Source: Mermis nigrescens
Lineage: Eukaryota > Nematoda > Enoplea > Mermithida > Mermithidae
NCBI GenBank assembly: GCA_036768485.1
Contig: JAVLUZ010000157.1
Span: forward strand, 14,325,877 to 14,389,876
Direction of reading: 5' to 3'
Length of the DNA stretch: 64,000 nt
The stretch's first letter is position 1, and each line of letters begins with the position of its first letter. Shown in pieces: positions 10,801 through 20,090 of the stretch. Below the pieces are notes generated by a model. It searched no databases. It was not told the DNA's origin and was given only the letters and a program-made list of their open reading frames with translations. The translations under genes and the position numbers were made by a program.

Positions 10801-13774
10801 ATACAACAAATCAAAGCGTTTTCACGGCTTATGAGAAGGGGGTAAGTAACGACAAAAATGTCTAAAAAATCAAAAAAAGGCATCATTTAGAGCCATAATT
10901 AGCCATAAAAATCCACCCTTTACCCCTAACCTCAAGGAAACTCGGTTTACCCCCTCTCAGAACTTGTGACCGTATGCATGAATGACATTTTTACACTCAT
11001 TGGAAGAAACGGTTGGCTAGAGAGAATAGGACTTACTCGCATTTTCATGTTAAACAAGTGCTAATGACAGTTGCGTCAAAAAATTACACCACTTTTTATG
11101 TTTCAATCGTGAAGGAGTTGCCCTACAAATGAAGAGACTCTGTGGAGAGTAAGTTGTGTGATTATTTTTTTAGACAAGTGGTTGTTTAGCTGCAGTGAGA
11201 CATGCTTAATTCGCATTTTTGAGAATTATTTTAAACTGTAGATTTTTTTATTTTTTCAAGGATGGACACCTCTTTTGACCCTTCAACACACTTCATTTCC
11301 TGACTTACATTCTCATTGCTGAAAGATCTGAACTCAAAAAAAGGTATATTTCTGCCGCCAGCTTCACGTATGACATCGCGAATCGCGACCAGACATACAT
11401 GTAGGGATTGAGAGTCTGGGCTCCCAGAATGGGAAAAATTGAAACTTTTCGGCGAAAGTTTAGGCAAAATATGGATCAAAAATGAACGAAAATAAAAATT
11501 TCCTGCAAAAGCGCTTGAAATTGATAAGAAACATTTATACCAATTTTTGAGACTATTCTGCTCCAAAAAGCACTCTCGCTGACATGGGCGCCCTCCATTG
11601 GCCTAAAAGATTTGTTGAGACGTAGGATGATCACGCACTCTATAATGATTTTTGGCTATTGGACATCAAAATTTCTCAATGTTTCCGGCGCTTCGCGCCG
11701 AATATCTTTTATTACATTTATTAATTTTCTCGGCGGTCTGGAGGCCATTTTAATAGTTTTCTTCCATTTTCTAGCATAATTTCGAAGAGTTTTTTGCACT
11801 CCGCGTTGAATGCTTCAATAAACGTTGCTCCAAGTGCAAAAACGCAGGAAATAATTAAATAATTCAAGCCTCTCAACGTGTTCCTGTCAAAATTACACCG
11901 ATTTCTATGCGAGTTGCACCGACTTTTAACTAAAGTTAAAGGAATTCAAGCACTTTTTGTTCAAAATTGCTTAATATTGTAAAATTTAAATAAAATTTTT
12001 GCACCAGGAATCATTTTCATTAAAAATAGACAAATAAAATGGCGAAAAACGCTACTCTGCACTTGAATAGCGAATTTCGAACTTAGTTTTGACTGTTTTA
12101 AAAAGGATGGGGTCACCGGCTACCGCCCCCCTTACAAAAAAGCTAGATTCAACACTGCTAGCTGACCCCCAGACGGCCATGCTGTGCATCCTGCTCCTGA
12201 CCCATATCTAGGAGTGGAAGAAAGCCACTTAAAGAATAAAAATTTTGTATCTTGCAAGGGTCCCTTGAATAAAAAAATTAAAAATTGTTGAAGCGCGCTC
12301 AAAAGACAGCTAAATAAATAAAAAAGGTTTCTAGTATGCTTTTGCACTAATATATAAGTGCAAGATTTACTGTTTTTGTATAGTTTCTTTCTACTAAAGC
12401 GCTCCAATTTGAGTAAGACATCATTTGTGTAGATAGACTGAACAATAAACTTCCATTATTATTTGCCTAGGCGTGTACTTATGGTCGCTCTTGGTTGTGT
12501 AGTGCTCGTGACCTGTGCTTTATTATGAATGTAATATTGGCTCAAGCTTTGTGTAGCGCATTTAATCGCTTTTTCAATATAATCATTTTTAGTTAGATAA
12601 TACAGTTCCATTAAAATTTTCAGCATCTGGAAAGTCTAACATTCAAAAATTCGCTCAAACGAAATTGACACTTAAAAAGCCATATCTGCCTTCACTTGGG
12701 TCAGATAGCCAAAGCGCAAACATTTTATTAAATAGTGCGTCTGATCTGAAATATAAAAGTTTATACAAATAAATCAGCATGCATTAGAAAAATGCAGAAA
12801 AATGTATAATCTGAATGCATGCATATAATAGAATGTACATCGAAGTCGGTGTAGTAACATCGATAAGTCAGTATCTCAAATCGCTACATATACAACGCCT
12901 TAATTCTGACAGGATTTTAGGTCCTAAAATTTTCAAAGGACAAAAAATGGTGATAAATTGATGGGTATCGCGAAAAACAAACTCTTAAAATTTAATTTTG
13001 GGGAACTGCGGGGTTGTTTTGGGCTCTAAGTGGTTCAGACTGGATATGCATAGGGGGAGGAGGGAGTTTTGACCCCATAAGGACAAGAGTGAAAATTTCC
13101 CCGCGTCCCCGCGAGCTAAGGTAAAAAAACGCAACTTTGTCGGAAAAGTTCCTGAAATAGATCAAAACCTGTCAATTAACGCTGTTTGTAAGCTTTTTTA
13201 GCGTTCGATGCTAAGCAAGGCCAGTCTATGGGTCAGGCTGGTCTAGATCAGTCAGAAAGCTTTTTTTATATCGCCTTAAAAATAGGTATGAATGCCAAAA
13301 TATAATAATTGGTACTTATCTTGAGCACTCTTGCAGGAAGTTTTGAATTTCTCTCGCTTTTTTGCCACAATTTAGCGTAATTTTGGTTAAAAAATTTGCC
13401 TTTCCTTCTTCTGCGGAACTCTAGACCTCCCTCAACCCCCATATTACCAATATTGGCTGAAATTTGATCATTTTTTGCTAGTTTTGAGGAAATGGCTCAT
13501 TGTCGAATTGCAAATTTTCAAATTTTTAAAAGTCTCTTAAGCTCAAGTGATTCCTAAAGCTGTCACACTGTGCATCTACGTTGGCGTCTAAATTGTTTTC
13601 AACTGACAAATGTTTGCTTACTTTTGACAAGACTTTGGCTGTTTCCGACCTCCATTTAACGCCCTGAGTAACATGGGGAGTCGTGATGCGACTTGTGGAA
13701 CTGGGAGCAAAGCTTGATGGTGGTGTTGGCCTATTGAGCTTCTTTAAAAATTTTTTACCAGTTTGCTGTTCCAT
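1576..13774 (-). CDS. Four-exon gene for a small single-pass membrane protein, family unknown
   Basis: Spliced model: exons 13774-13622, 8449-8287, 5764-5667 and 1857-1576, read on the minus strand. Together they give 696 coding bases, 231 residues plus TAG. Donors are GTAAGC, GTAAGT and GTAATA; acceptors end GTCAG, TTCCAG and TTTAG. Phases 0, 1 and 0 agree at the three junctions, which is the main argument for the model. Residues 1-138 are basic, rich in Ser, Thr and Pro and look disordered. A hydrophobic segment lies at about residues 172-188, followed by a 40-residue tail with a CYLETTLFDDATACCH end. No signal peptide is seen. I do not recognise a family and assign no function. Intron 1 (5.2 kb) holds a complete hAT element and intron 3 holds a repeat array. 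No canonical AATAAA was noticed just after the stop, so a further 3' exon is possible. Confidence 0.5.
1858..2830. other. Intronic sequence, nothing recognised
   Basis: AT-rich sequence inside intron 3 of the minus-strand gene. A plus-strand open frame at 1963-2223 has no coding character I can defend. No repeat family from elsewhere in the window was recognised here. Confidence 0.4.
3345..4450. repeat. Array of a 250-290 bp dispersed repeat, one copy inverted
   Basis: Four neighbouring copies of one unit. Three are direct, starting near 3631, 3921 and 4175 with CCCCCAGAATGGAAA and ending near GGCCATGCTGTGCAT. One is inverted, at about 3345-3600. Shared internal landmarks are AATGAGGCAAAATGAA, TTCAAAAGTGCTTCAAATTG and TTTTGAGGTCATTTT. 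Similar single copies occur at about 11400-11580, 24236-24465, 55628-55905 (inverted) and 58885-59120 (inverted). No open frame, TIR or poly-A tail was found, so the class is unknown. Open frames here are repeat artefacts. Confidence 0.8.
4451..5660. other. Intronic sequence with a short CpG hairpin, no gene
   Basis: No gene or complete repeat recognised. The stretch holds decayed examples of the dispersed CpG-rich hairpin word near 5290 and 5500 (GGCGCGAAACGCC at about 5502). The GC-rich patch starting about 5570 belongs partly to exon 3 of the minus-strand gene. Confidence 0.4.
5667..5764 (-). CDS. Exon 3 of the unknown membrane-protein gene
   Basis: 98 bases, minus strand, between a good acceptor (TTTATCGCTTTCCAG) and a donor GTAATA. 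It enters in phase 1 and leaves in phase 0, matching exon 2 upstream and exon 4 downstream. It encodes about 32 residues including ATTGQTATSVDQAGRST, a low-complexity Ser/Thr/Gly stretch. It forms part of an unusually GC-rich island (about 5570-5764) in an AT-rich background, whose left part I cannot explain. Confidence 0.45.
6655..6746 (+). other. tRNA-like sequence with a Pol III B box
   Basis: GGTTCGAGTCC at 6724-6734 matches the Pol III B-box/T-loop consensus. It sits between imperfect T-stem halves CCAGG and CCCGG and is followed by GTCGCAGCCA, like the 3' end of a tRNA. A convincing acceptor 5' half and a 7-base anticodon loop are missing upstream. It is therefore more likely a tRNA pseudogene or tRNA-derived SINE head than a working tRNA. 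Confidence 0.35.
7478..7720 (+). repeat. Copy of the CACGTGGGCGTGGGG dispersed repeat
   Basis: Shares with 31113-31345 and, more weakly, 62270-62520 the order CACGTGGGCGTGGGG, CCAGAAGGCC, GAATTCAATTTTT, ATAGTGCTCGATGAGA, AAAATGGTGTTTT and a 3' part with GGTGCTGC. An inverted fragment of the same family lies inside both hAT copies (about 9690-9830 and 27432-27575). No coding capacity or clear terminal repeats. The overlapping open frame at 7443-7790 is a by-product of the repeat. Confidence 0.7.
8287..8449 (-). CDS. Exon 2 of the unknown membrane-protein gene
   Basis: 163 bases, minus strand. The acceptor ATTTTTGTCAG and the near-consensus donor AGTG/GTAAGT enclose an open frame entering in phase 0 and leaving in phase 1. 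It encodes about 54 residues, including PNHIPLAEATSNDVCLKPSN and a hydrophilic NRSPSQLKGQSVTGKQSG end. No domain recognised. The perfect donor and phase agreement with exon 1 are the main support. Confidence 0.5.
8746..10491 (+). mobile_element. hAT DNA transposon, copy 1, with 8 bp TSD
   Basis: Bounded by an exact 8 bp duplication, CGCATAGT, at 8738-8745 and 10492-10499. Termini are inverted: left CATAGCCGTGCCTAGGGG, right CCCCTAAGCACGGCCCTG, with repeated GGCCGCTAAA words inside each end. It contains a decayed transposase C-terminus (9848-10273) and an inverted fragment of the CACGTGGGCG repeat family. It lies in intron 1 of the minus-strand gene. A sister copy is at 26504-28217. TIR plus 8 bp TSD plus dimerisation domain together identify hAT. 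Confidence 0.92.
9848..10273 (+). pseudogene. hAT transposase C-terminal dimerisation domain, truncated
   Basis: A 141-codon frame ending in the hAT C-terminal dimerisation region. The diagnostic block is SAERPFSKLKLIKTYLRS (family form SAERxFSxLKxIKTxLRS), followed by MTDSRLSALAIISIENDL. The catalytic part of a hAT transposase (usually 500-800 residues) is missing or degraded upstream, where an inverted dispersed-repeat fragment interrupts the element. No autonomous activity expected. The second copy at 27593 has the same block with a deletion and frameshift. Confidence 0.85.
10500..13520. other. Intronic sequence with repeat fragments, no gene
   Basis: Still intron 1 of the minus-strand gene. 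It holds one copy of the CCCAGAATGG dispersed repeat (about 11400-11580), an exact GGCGCTTCGCGCC hairpin word at 11687-11699, and a fragment near 12110-12215 with the GGCCATGCTGTGCATC landmark. Open frames at 11231-11566 and 12132-12407 on the minus strand follow these repeats and have no domain. About 12430-13440 shows nothing I recognise. Confidence 0.5.
13622..13774 (-). CDS. Exon 1 (start) of the unknown membrane-protein gene
   Basis: The minus-strand ATG at 13774 opens a 51-codon exon ending at the donor TCAAAA/GTAAGC, phase 0. It encodes MEQQTGKKFLKKLNRPTPPS, then a Ser/Thr/Pro-rich stretch and GVKWRSETAKVLSK. The frame stays open a further 31 codons past the donor and still looks protein-like, so an unspliced or alternatively spliced form ending at 13526 is possible. 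No family recognised and no signal peptide. Confidence 0.5.
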
Positions 13775-14727
13775 AATCAGCTATCTGGTCGTTCGTATAA
13801 ACAATATTATTTCTACCAGATGAAACGAAAATAGGCTTATATTGCCAAAAAATGAGGATAAAAAATGCCAAGTCTAAGAACAAAAATAAAAACCAAAAAA
13901 AGTCTAAAAAATAAAGCAAGAAGGTTGATTATTCAGGTGACAGTGGAGTCAATGATATCTTGGATTCTACTGTTGGATTAAAGGGTAACATCGACTACTT
14001 CTAAAATCGACACGGTTTGCGGAAATGTCAATGCAGGTCCAGTTTTCGAAGAAATGAGGCATTTTTGGCATTGAAGAGCAAGAAATTTTGTTTTTCTCAA
14101 TGTTACGATTCCTCAAAAGCTCGAACATGGATTCGCTTTTTCGCAAAGCAGGTTCGGTGTTAGCTCTTGTACCAGACATGTAACAGCTCAAAATTTTGAG
14201 ACGGGGGTAGTCGGCCGTTTGGGGAAGGGGGAGTAAACAAGCTTTAACTTCTGAAAAAATGACAAAAAAGCACATAAAAATAGCCGAAAACACAAGGTTT
14301 TTTTTGCCAAAAAATGAGGGATTTCAATCGAATTAATGTCGTCGTGACTCTGGAATTTTTTCTACATTACTTCTAGGCATACCTAATCATCTGTACATTT
14401 GCCCATAAAGAGGAAGTTATGTTCTATCAAGCTGGTCTAGTCCATTTACACACTCATGCACAGTAAAAAGATACGGAGTAACTTAAGAATATGGTACTTT
14501 CAGGAATACTAAGAATTAAACTTCAGAAAAGCGAATTTTTTCGCTCAGTACTTAGAACATGTTGATAGAAAGCGCGGAAAAAAATTCATCCGTCTATGAT
14601 CAATATTACAAAAGCTATGGGTTTCATTAATTAGCCTCTTCTCGACCTAAGCAAGCATCTTCTCGACCTAAGTATTTGAAGATTCAAACAGCTGAATGCA
14701 GAATCACATGCAGATACCCAATTTACG

Positions 14728-14857
14728 TCGACCTAAGCATCTATACATCGACCTAAGCATCTATACATCGACCTAAGCATCTACTTATACATCGATCTAA
14801 GCATATATACATCGATCCAAGCATCTATACATCGACCTAAGCATCTATACATCGACC
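14728..14857 (+). repeat. 20 bp tandem repeat (ATCGACCTAAGCATCTATAC)n
   Basis: About six imperfect units of ATCGACCTAAGCATCTATAC, internal to the Mutator-like element. The same array, complementary strand, is in copy B at about 41805-41945. It served as the insertion point of the Harbinger-like element. Confidence 0.85.
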
Positions 14858-15251
14858 TGGGGCCAATTCATTTCCACTTGGAAATCCAAGTCCTAAGTTC
14901 CAAGTTTCCAAGACTTGGAATTTCCAAGTTTCCAAGTGTCAGTTCATCTGCTCAAATAAAAGTTCCAAGTCATTAGCATTTTTCAACTTGGAAAAATGTC
15001 GTTTTTCTCCAAGTCTCCAAGTACATTTTCCAAGTTTCCAAGTGTCTGTCTTTTTGCTCTTTCCAAGCACTTGGAATTTCCAAGTCGGGCTCGGATAAAA
15101 ATTTCCAAGTCTAATTAACATAAATCTGTTCACAATGCGCTGCGCGTGAGTTAAGGTACGATAAAAGCAATATGGAGTGTCACACGCGCGTCTCTCGTGA
15201 AAACGCTGTTTTTGGTGGAATGTCATTGTGTTTGCAAACACTGCGCTAAAA

Positions 15252-15616
15252 ATGTCGTGCCGAAAACCACCGAACGATAAAACGCGCGAAAAAGTAGCGT
15301 TTAAGGCAATTGAGGAAAGAAGAGACGTAATTTTTGGGCATTTTCTGTAAAATTAACGAATAAAGACAAATAAGCAGCGTGCAAAGAAGTGCAAAGAGAA
15401 ACGATATCACGAGGATTAACGAAATATTCAGAAAAATCGTGGAGTAAATTTCGTGATGAATGCTGGCAAGATCTGCGGAAAGCTACATTACGGAAGTTCG
15501 ACAAGAATCATCAAAGTGGATCCGGTGTAGAGTCGTACTCAGAAGTACGTAGAAATAAGCTGAAAACACAAAATACTCTACTATTTAGCCTCCTTGATTT
15601 GTTGGAAATTGCATGA
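15252..15616 (+). pseudogene. Myb/SANT-like DNA-binding protein remnant
   Basis: Reading begins ATG at 15252 with TREKVAFKAIEERRDVIFG, hits TAA, then resumes in a shifted frame as KLTNKDK(stop)AACKEVQRE and SEKSWSKFRDECWQDLRKAT. Order and spacing (ERRxVIFG, LTNKDK, W-x-KFRDE, DLRKATLRKF) fit the Myb-like domain shared by NAIF1-type proteins and PIF/Harbinger ORFs. One stop, one frameshift and a second stop break it. A possible C-terminal exon follows at 16082-16216. Confidence 0.6.
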
Positions 15617-16081
15617 TTGTTGGATTTAAAAAAGTTGTTTTCAGATATTCATCACAATAAATGAGAACAAAGGAGAACTCCATTCAATTTTTACCATGTA
15701 GTAGAAACATATATATTTATGTACCTACATTATATCTTGCGCGACGCCTGCGAGTCACTGTTGTATGCCAATTTATGCACGATTATCCAATGTATAACGC
15801 GTATGTACTGCAACTTAGCATTATAAGGCTGCATATTTGACAGAATCGTATATTTTTTATTTATTTTGAGTAGCATTCTTTAAAATAACTGAACAGTCTT
15901 GCTTGACTCGTAGAACAATTTTTTCATTATGATTGTCGTAATTATTATTGTTGTGATTATTATTTTTTTTATCATTATTATTATTGATATTATGAAATCT
16001 AAATAATGCAATTCAAAAGAATTTAATTTCTCGACTTTGCAATATTTGTACTATAGATTTTTAGAAAATTAGTCTTATTTA

Positions 16082-16216
16082 GAAATTGCTGATAAACTTT
16101 TTCAAAGAGCAACTTATGCTGATCTAGTCAATTTTCTGCAAGCTGCAAGAGAGGACGAATTTGCTATGCAAGCGGCATCTAACACGATCTTGAGATGTGA
16201 AAAGCTATTTAGTTAA
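16082..16216 (+). pseudogene. Probable C-terminal exon of the Myb-like transposon protein
   Basis: Open from the acceptor-like TCTTATTTAG to TAA at 16214-16216. It encodes EIADKLFQRATYADLVNFLQ followed by AAREDEFAMQAASNTILRCE, an amphipathic helical tail as in other Harbinger Myb-like proteins. The link to the upstream part is inferred from position and strand; the splice phase is not clean. Confidence 0.4.
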
Positions 16217-16484
16217 ATCGAAAATGAAATAATTCTAAATGTTTAGACTGTTTTATAAGATTTTTTGTACGTATGTTTAAAGTAGGAGCGGATTTAAGGG
16301 GGAGGGGGCAAAAATGTTTGGCAGTTTATGTAATTTGCGATGATTTTTGGCCGTTAGTGATCATAATTTCGCAAATTTATCTTTTTTACTCATTGAAAAA
16401 ATAATTACACTCGCATAATAATTTATTTGGATTTTTAAATGTCACAGGTTTATTTCGATAAATTTGAAAAATATAAGATTTATT

Positions 16485-16570
16485 TATTAATATATTATAA
16501 TAGTTATTATTATTACTTTTATTATTATTTATTATTCTTATTATTATTATTAATATTATTATTATTGATT
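16485..16570 (+). repeat. (TTA)n microsatellite
   Basis: Imperfect ATT/TTA repeat inside the Harbinger-like element. It produces spurious Asn/Ile- and Tyr/Leu-rich open frames on both strands. A shorter ATT tract is at about 15930-15990. Confidence 0.85.
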
Positions 16571-17580
16571 TTTGATCATTCACTTACGCCAAATAATATG
16601 TATAAGATCGACTTAACGCGCTTGGAAAAATTTTTCCAACTGAAAATCGACTGGGAAAAAATAATGCTCTTTTCCAAGTAAATTTTCCAAGACTTGGAAT
16701 CCAAGTCCAAAAATTCAGAAGCAAATGAACCGACTCTTGGAAAAATGCACTTTTACTTGGGAAAAACACTTGGAAATTCCAAGTCTTGGAACTTGGAAAA
16801 CCGAGCTGCAAATGAATCACAACTTGGAAAAAAGCCGGTTTTCCAAGACTAGGAAGTTGGAACTTGGAATTTCAAGGACTTGGAAAATGACGGAGCAAAT
16901 AAACTAGGACTTGGAAAATTGCACGTTTTTCCAAGACTTGGAACTTGGGACTTGGAATTCCAAGTGGAAATGAATTGGCCCCTGAGCGGGAGCGACCTCG
17001 ACCTAAGCAGCTTAAAACACCTTTTTAGATATACTAAGCCTAAGCCTAAGTATAATACAAGCAAAAACTTAGATTTTTATATATCTTGTCAAGTAAAACC
17101 GAAACAAACATGCAAAAAAATTTAAATTTTTTGTAAAATTTTTTTAAATTTCAAACAGCTTTTCGCGCCTTTTTTCTTTTTTCTCCTTCATTGCTATGCT
17201 TCCTCACGTAATTTCAGCCCATATTATTTACTTCTGACAAATGTGTAAGTCCTTGGATCGAGCCGTTTAATCGTCCCACCCAACACTCAGTTGCCTGCAA
17301 TTTTGCAAGTATGGCTCAGATTTCCACCAAATTTTTTTTCCGCGCTTTAATTTATTATGTTCTACCATTTTGGCAAAAAAATTTTGGCATTCCATATTCG
17401 TTTTGCTCCTTTTCTAAAAGTACCATATTCTTAAGTTTAGCCAAAAGATACTATAGGGTTAAATTTTTTCATTTAACACGACTGAGTGAGTAGCACGTTT
17501 AGTTTTAAGACTTCACGATTTATTTCATCATTATATTATAAAAAGTCTGTTTTAGTCAATACGTATTAAGGAGGTTACAG

Positions 17581-17649
17581 GGCTGAATCTGCTCGATAAA
17601 TCATACGGACCAAATCTGCAAAACCGACCGACATATTTTAACAAGAAAG
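17581..17649 (+). CDS. Candidate 69 bp internal exon, gene unknown
   Basis: Flanked by the acceptor AAGGAGGTTACAG and donor AAAG/GTAAGC. Only one frame is open and reads LNLLDKSYGPNLQNRPTYFN. It would enter in phase 2-needed form and leave in phase 1. It does not splice in frame directly to the candidate exon at 18159. Short length makes chance occurrence possible. Confidence 0.25.
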
Positions 17650-18158
17650 GTAAGCATTAAATGAGTTATGTAAACAAAAGAGAATAGGTTTCGATGCAAA
17701 CGAAACTTAAACTTGACAAAAAATATTGTAAACGCGATTTTCGTATTTCACCAAGCGGAACTTATGTATATTTCACGATTGTACCATAGCCTATTGCATT
17801 CCAAATTACCTATTTCCGCTGAAGTTTTATTACTGTATTAGCTTTTCACTGCACGAATGTCTTCTTCGATTATGCTCTCATAGCGGATGGTTGTTTTAAA
17901 CTCTCGTATTTATTTTTATTGTGCTTTGCTTAACATTTGGTGCATCTATAGTCTGTTTCACACAAGTTTGGGCATACATTTTTAAAACTATTTCCGACAA
18001 TAAGCTGACAGATTGCGATTGTGTCTTTATTAATTTTGATTGAAATTTTTTCTTCATAATTGTAAACACTAAATAAGGATTAAAAAATTTCGATGACTTG
18101 AAAACAAATCCGAATTTTCATTTATCTAAGCCACAATTTCTCATTTTCTTCATTACAG

Positions 18159-18338
18159 AAAGCCTTTAGTCTATTTCAACATACCTCGTGCATGGACAGT
18201 AGTTCTTTAGACGATGTAAATCGACTACAAAAACCTGAAGCAACAATGGCGATACCGTGCAAAGAAATGAGGAAATATATGAACTTTTACTGTGCAAAGT
18301 TCCATTACAGTAATCTGCGGGGGAAACTACTTTTGTAA
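18159..18338 (+). CDS. Candidate exon, unknown protein
   Basis: Follows a pyrimidine-rich acceptor (CATTTTCTTCATTACAG) and is open for 59 codons to TAA, in phase 0. The frame reads KAFSLFQHTSCMDSSSLDDV and continues with PCKEMRKYMNFYCAK. An internal ATG at 18192 could be a start. It may end instead at a GTAACT donor just before the stop (phase 2). Cysteine and aromatic content are high for a random frame, but no family is recognised. Confidence 0.3.
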   Translation, partial: KAFSLFQHTSCMDSSSLDDVNRLQKPEATMAIPCKEMRKYMNFYCAKFHYSNLRGKLLL

Positions 18339-18361
18339 CTGCTCGTTTAGATCGCTGAAAA

Positions 18362-18772
18362 TTGATTTCCATGCACAAGGTTTTCGATGAAATATACTAT
18401 ACAGATTCCCACAATCCCAACGGACAAGTTTGGCCATTACAATATTCGCGATTCAAGTTTAAAATTAACAAAACTAGATTCATGTATAGGTGCATGACTA
18501 CACGATTTGGCCATTGTTACATGACATACCTTGAGAAAAGGCGGAGATATGTTTGCTTATGGGTGAATATCAAGATGCTTCAGTCCACGGTTTTCATTGT
18601 GGGTATCATCGTAGTTTTGAGCAGCTTGTGCTCCAATTTTGACTCTTTAATAGAACAAAAACATATAACTTTCCAGTGCTCTCCGAGCATTTTCCCAACT
18701 AGTTTCCGACTTTTTGACTATCTTGTTTACGAGATTAAGAAAAACGTATTATCAAAATGGATACCGTTTTGA
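18362..18772 (+). CDS. 136-codon open frame, uncertain
   Basis: The longest open frame outside mobile elements. It starts MISMHKVFDEIYYTDSHNPN and includes a hydrophobic run near residues 78-90 (VFIVGIIVVLSSL). AT-rich codon use and no homology I recognise; it could well be chance. Listed because it directly follows the candidate exon at 18159 on the same strand. Confidence 0.2.
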   Translation: MISMHKVFDEIYYTDSHNPNGQVWPLQYSRFKFKINKTRFMYRCMTTRFGHCYMTYLEKRRRYVCLWVNIKMLQSTVFIVGIIVVLSSLCSNFDSLIEQKHITFQCSPSIFPTSFRLFDYLVYEIKKNVLSKWIPF

Positions 18773-19149
18773 AGCTAATTGCAATTTAAGAAAGAATCTC
18801 CCTCGTACATCATAAAATGTGCATTGAAAATGAAATTTTTTGAGGAAAGTCTTGTTGGATATTTTCGTTTTTATTTGGATATTTGGCTATCTGGGGAGTG
18901 CGATGAATTCAGCGCCAGTGTACATACAATTCAAATTACTTTACATGGAAAATAACGACGTTAGTGCAATGTAATATAAATGATCATATCTAAGCCATGA
19001 GCATACATATAGTTCCACATAACACGCGAGTTGCATAAAACACGAATTCAAAACAAACAAAAAATGTTAACTCAAATCTAACGACCGATGTTTAAAGTGC
19101 AACAGAACGACAAGTAGAGAAACATAAAATCATAGGTATAGCGCGTTAG

Positions 19150-20090
19150 CGCGTGCCTATAATGTGCTTTGGCCACCCCTCCCCCAGCACCTGTGCAACC
19201 CCTCCAGCTGGCTGTTGGTTACTTCTGAAGGCCGATTTTTCAAAGAAGAGATGTCCAAAAATTGCTTTCGCTCAAAGAACCATTTCATTTTTTTTCCAAC
19301 CAAGGCACTGGCTGGACTGTAACAAAGGGTCCCCTTGAAGGCCACTGTGCCTGTGGCGGTCTGTATGGGTGGACACGGGACTCACACACGGGCATGTGCC
19401 CCAACAGTGACCATTCAGGTGATCCTCCGTTGGGATGCAAGGATGATTGGGGTGAGACCACGTATTCAGAATTGCATTCCAGGACAACAGAATGGCAGTA
19501 ACACGAAGGTGCATTCTGATTTGTTAAAAAGACTTTGCCATTTGATAGGGTTTTCTCGGCTGCCGTATACGACAACAAAACTCTGATATGGGTTTTAAGA
19601 TGTTACTAACAGGGAAATATGTAGGCGGATCCAAGGAACACATTCATGCCTGCAACTAAGCTGCCCCTGCAGCCATGGTTGATTCGGATCTGGTTTTAAA
19701 GTTTGCTCAGTGGATCGGTATAGCTGAGGTTCTAACAGAAGTTTTCTCTGCAAGATGTTTCCCTTCCTGAGATGCGGGGCAAGGTCAGGAGCAGCTGGGC
19801 ATGGCTGGGGCTCTGAGGACACATCCTCAGGCTGCATTTAAAAAGCATAACAATGAGACCGGCTTCCCCTCAGACCTCCAAGGTCCCGAGGCTCAGAGGC
19901 AAAAACAGACAGGCACCCCGTTTTTCAGAGATACAGTTGACTCAGATGTTCTGAAACTCTCTTGACGTTAAAAGGGTACATTTTTAAAATACCACATTTA
20001 GCAAAGCCGCTGTTGAAACTGCTTAGCTTCATCGGGGATGAACTGGAGGCCAAAGGCCCCGTGTTCAACGATGACTTCCATTTTTGTTAA
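19150..20090. other. GC-rich, vertebrate-like composition island
   Basis: About 0.9 kb near 50% GC, CpG-poor and CA/TG-rich, in a window otherwise AT-rich. Words such as AGCAGCTGGGCATGGCTGGG and CCTCCAAGGTCCCGAGG are unlike anything else here. None of the window's repeat families or the CpG hairpin word occurs in it. Six overlapping short open frames on both strands lack domains. It may be contaminating or chimeric assembly sequence, an old transfer, or an unrecognised transposon. Confidence 0.6.

Larger units (their letters stand above)
14859..16982 (+). mobile_element. PIF/Harbinger-like element nested in copy A
   Basis: Long inverted termini GGGGCCAATTCATTTCC...GGAAATGAATTGGCCCC, followed inward by many CTTGGAA/TTCCAAG subterminal words (14870-15110 and 16620-16970). 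Comparison with the empty copy B shows a clean insertion in the sequence GACCTGAGCG, leaving at most a CCT (3 bp) duplication. The interior carries a Myb/SANT-like protein remnant typical of the second ORF of PIF/Harbinger elements, but no DDE transposase. Class assignment therefore rests on the Myb ORF, short TSD and GGGG-starting TIR. Confidence 0.65.
14475..17442 (+). mobile_element. Mutator-like non-autonomous element (copy A), interrupted
   Basis: Termini GGAGTAACTTAAG and CTTAAGTTTAGCC share an inverted core, CTTAAGAATATGGTACTTT at the left and its complement at the right. The flanks carry an exact 9 bp duplication, AAAAGATAC, at 14466-14474 and 17443-17451. A 9 bp TSD points to the Mutator (MULE) superfamily; no transposase is present. 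It contains a 20 bp tandem array and is split by a 2124 bp inserted element (14859-16982). Without the insertion it is 844 bp, against 843 bp for the uninterrupted copy B at 41354-42196 on the other strand. Confidence 0.88.

Noticed and set aside
14728..14857. Telomeric or CRISPR repeat
   Set aside because: A 20 bp tandem repeat without spacers, internal to a transposon and present in its sister copy.
16386..16681. Asn/Ile-rich and Tyr/Leu-rich open frames
   Set aside because: Translations of an ATT microsatellite.
17581..18338. Direct splicing of candidate exons 17581-17649 and 18159-18338
   Set aside because: Phase 1 leaving the first creates TAG in the second after three codons.
19262..19837. 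Several 80-100 codon frames in the GC island
   Set aside because: Overlap on both strands in all frames, no domain, explained by few stop codons in GC-rich DNA.
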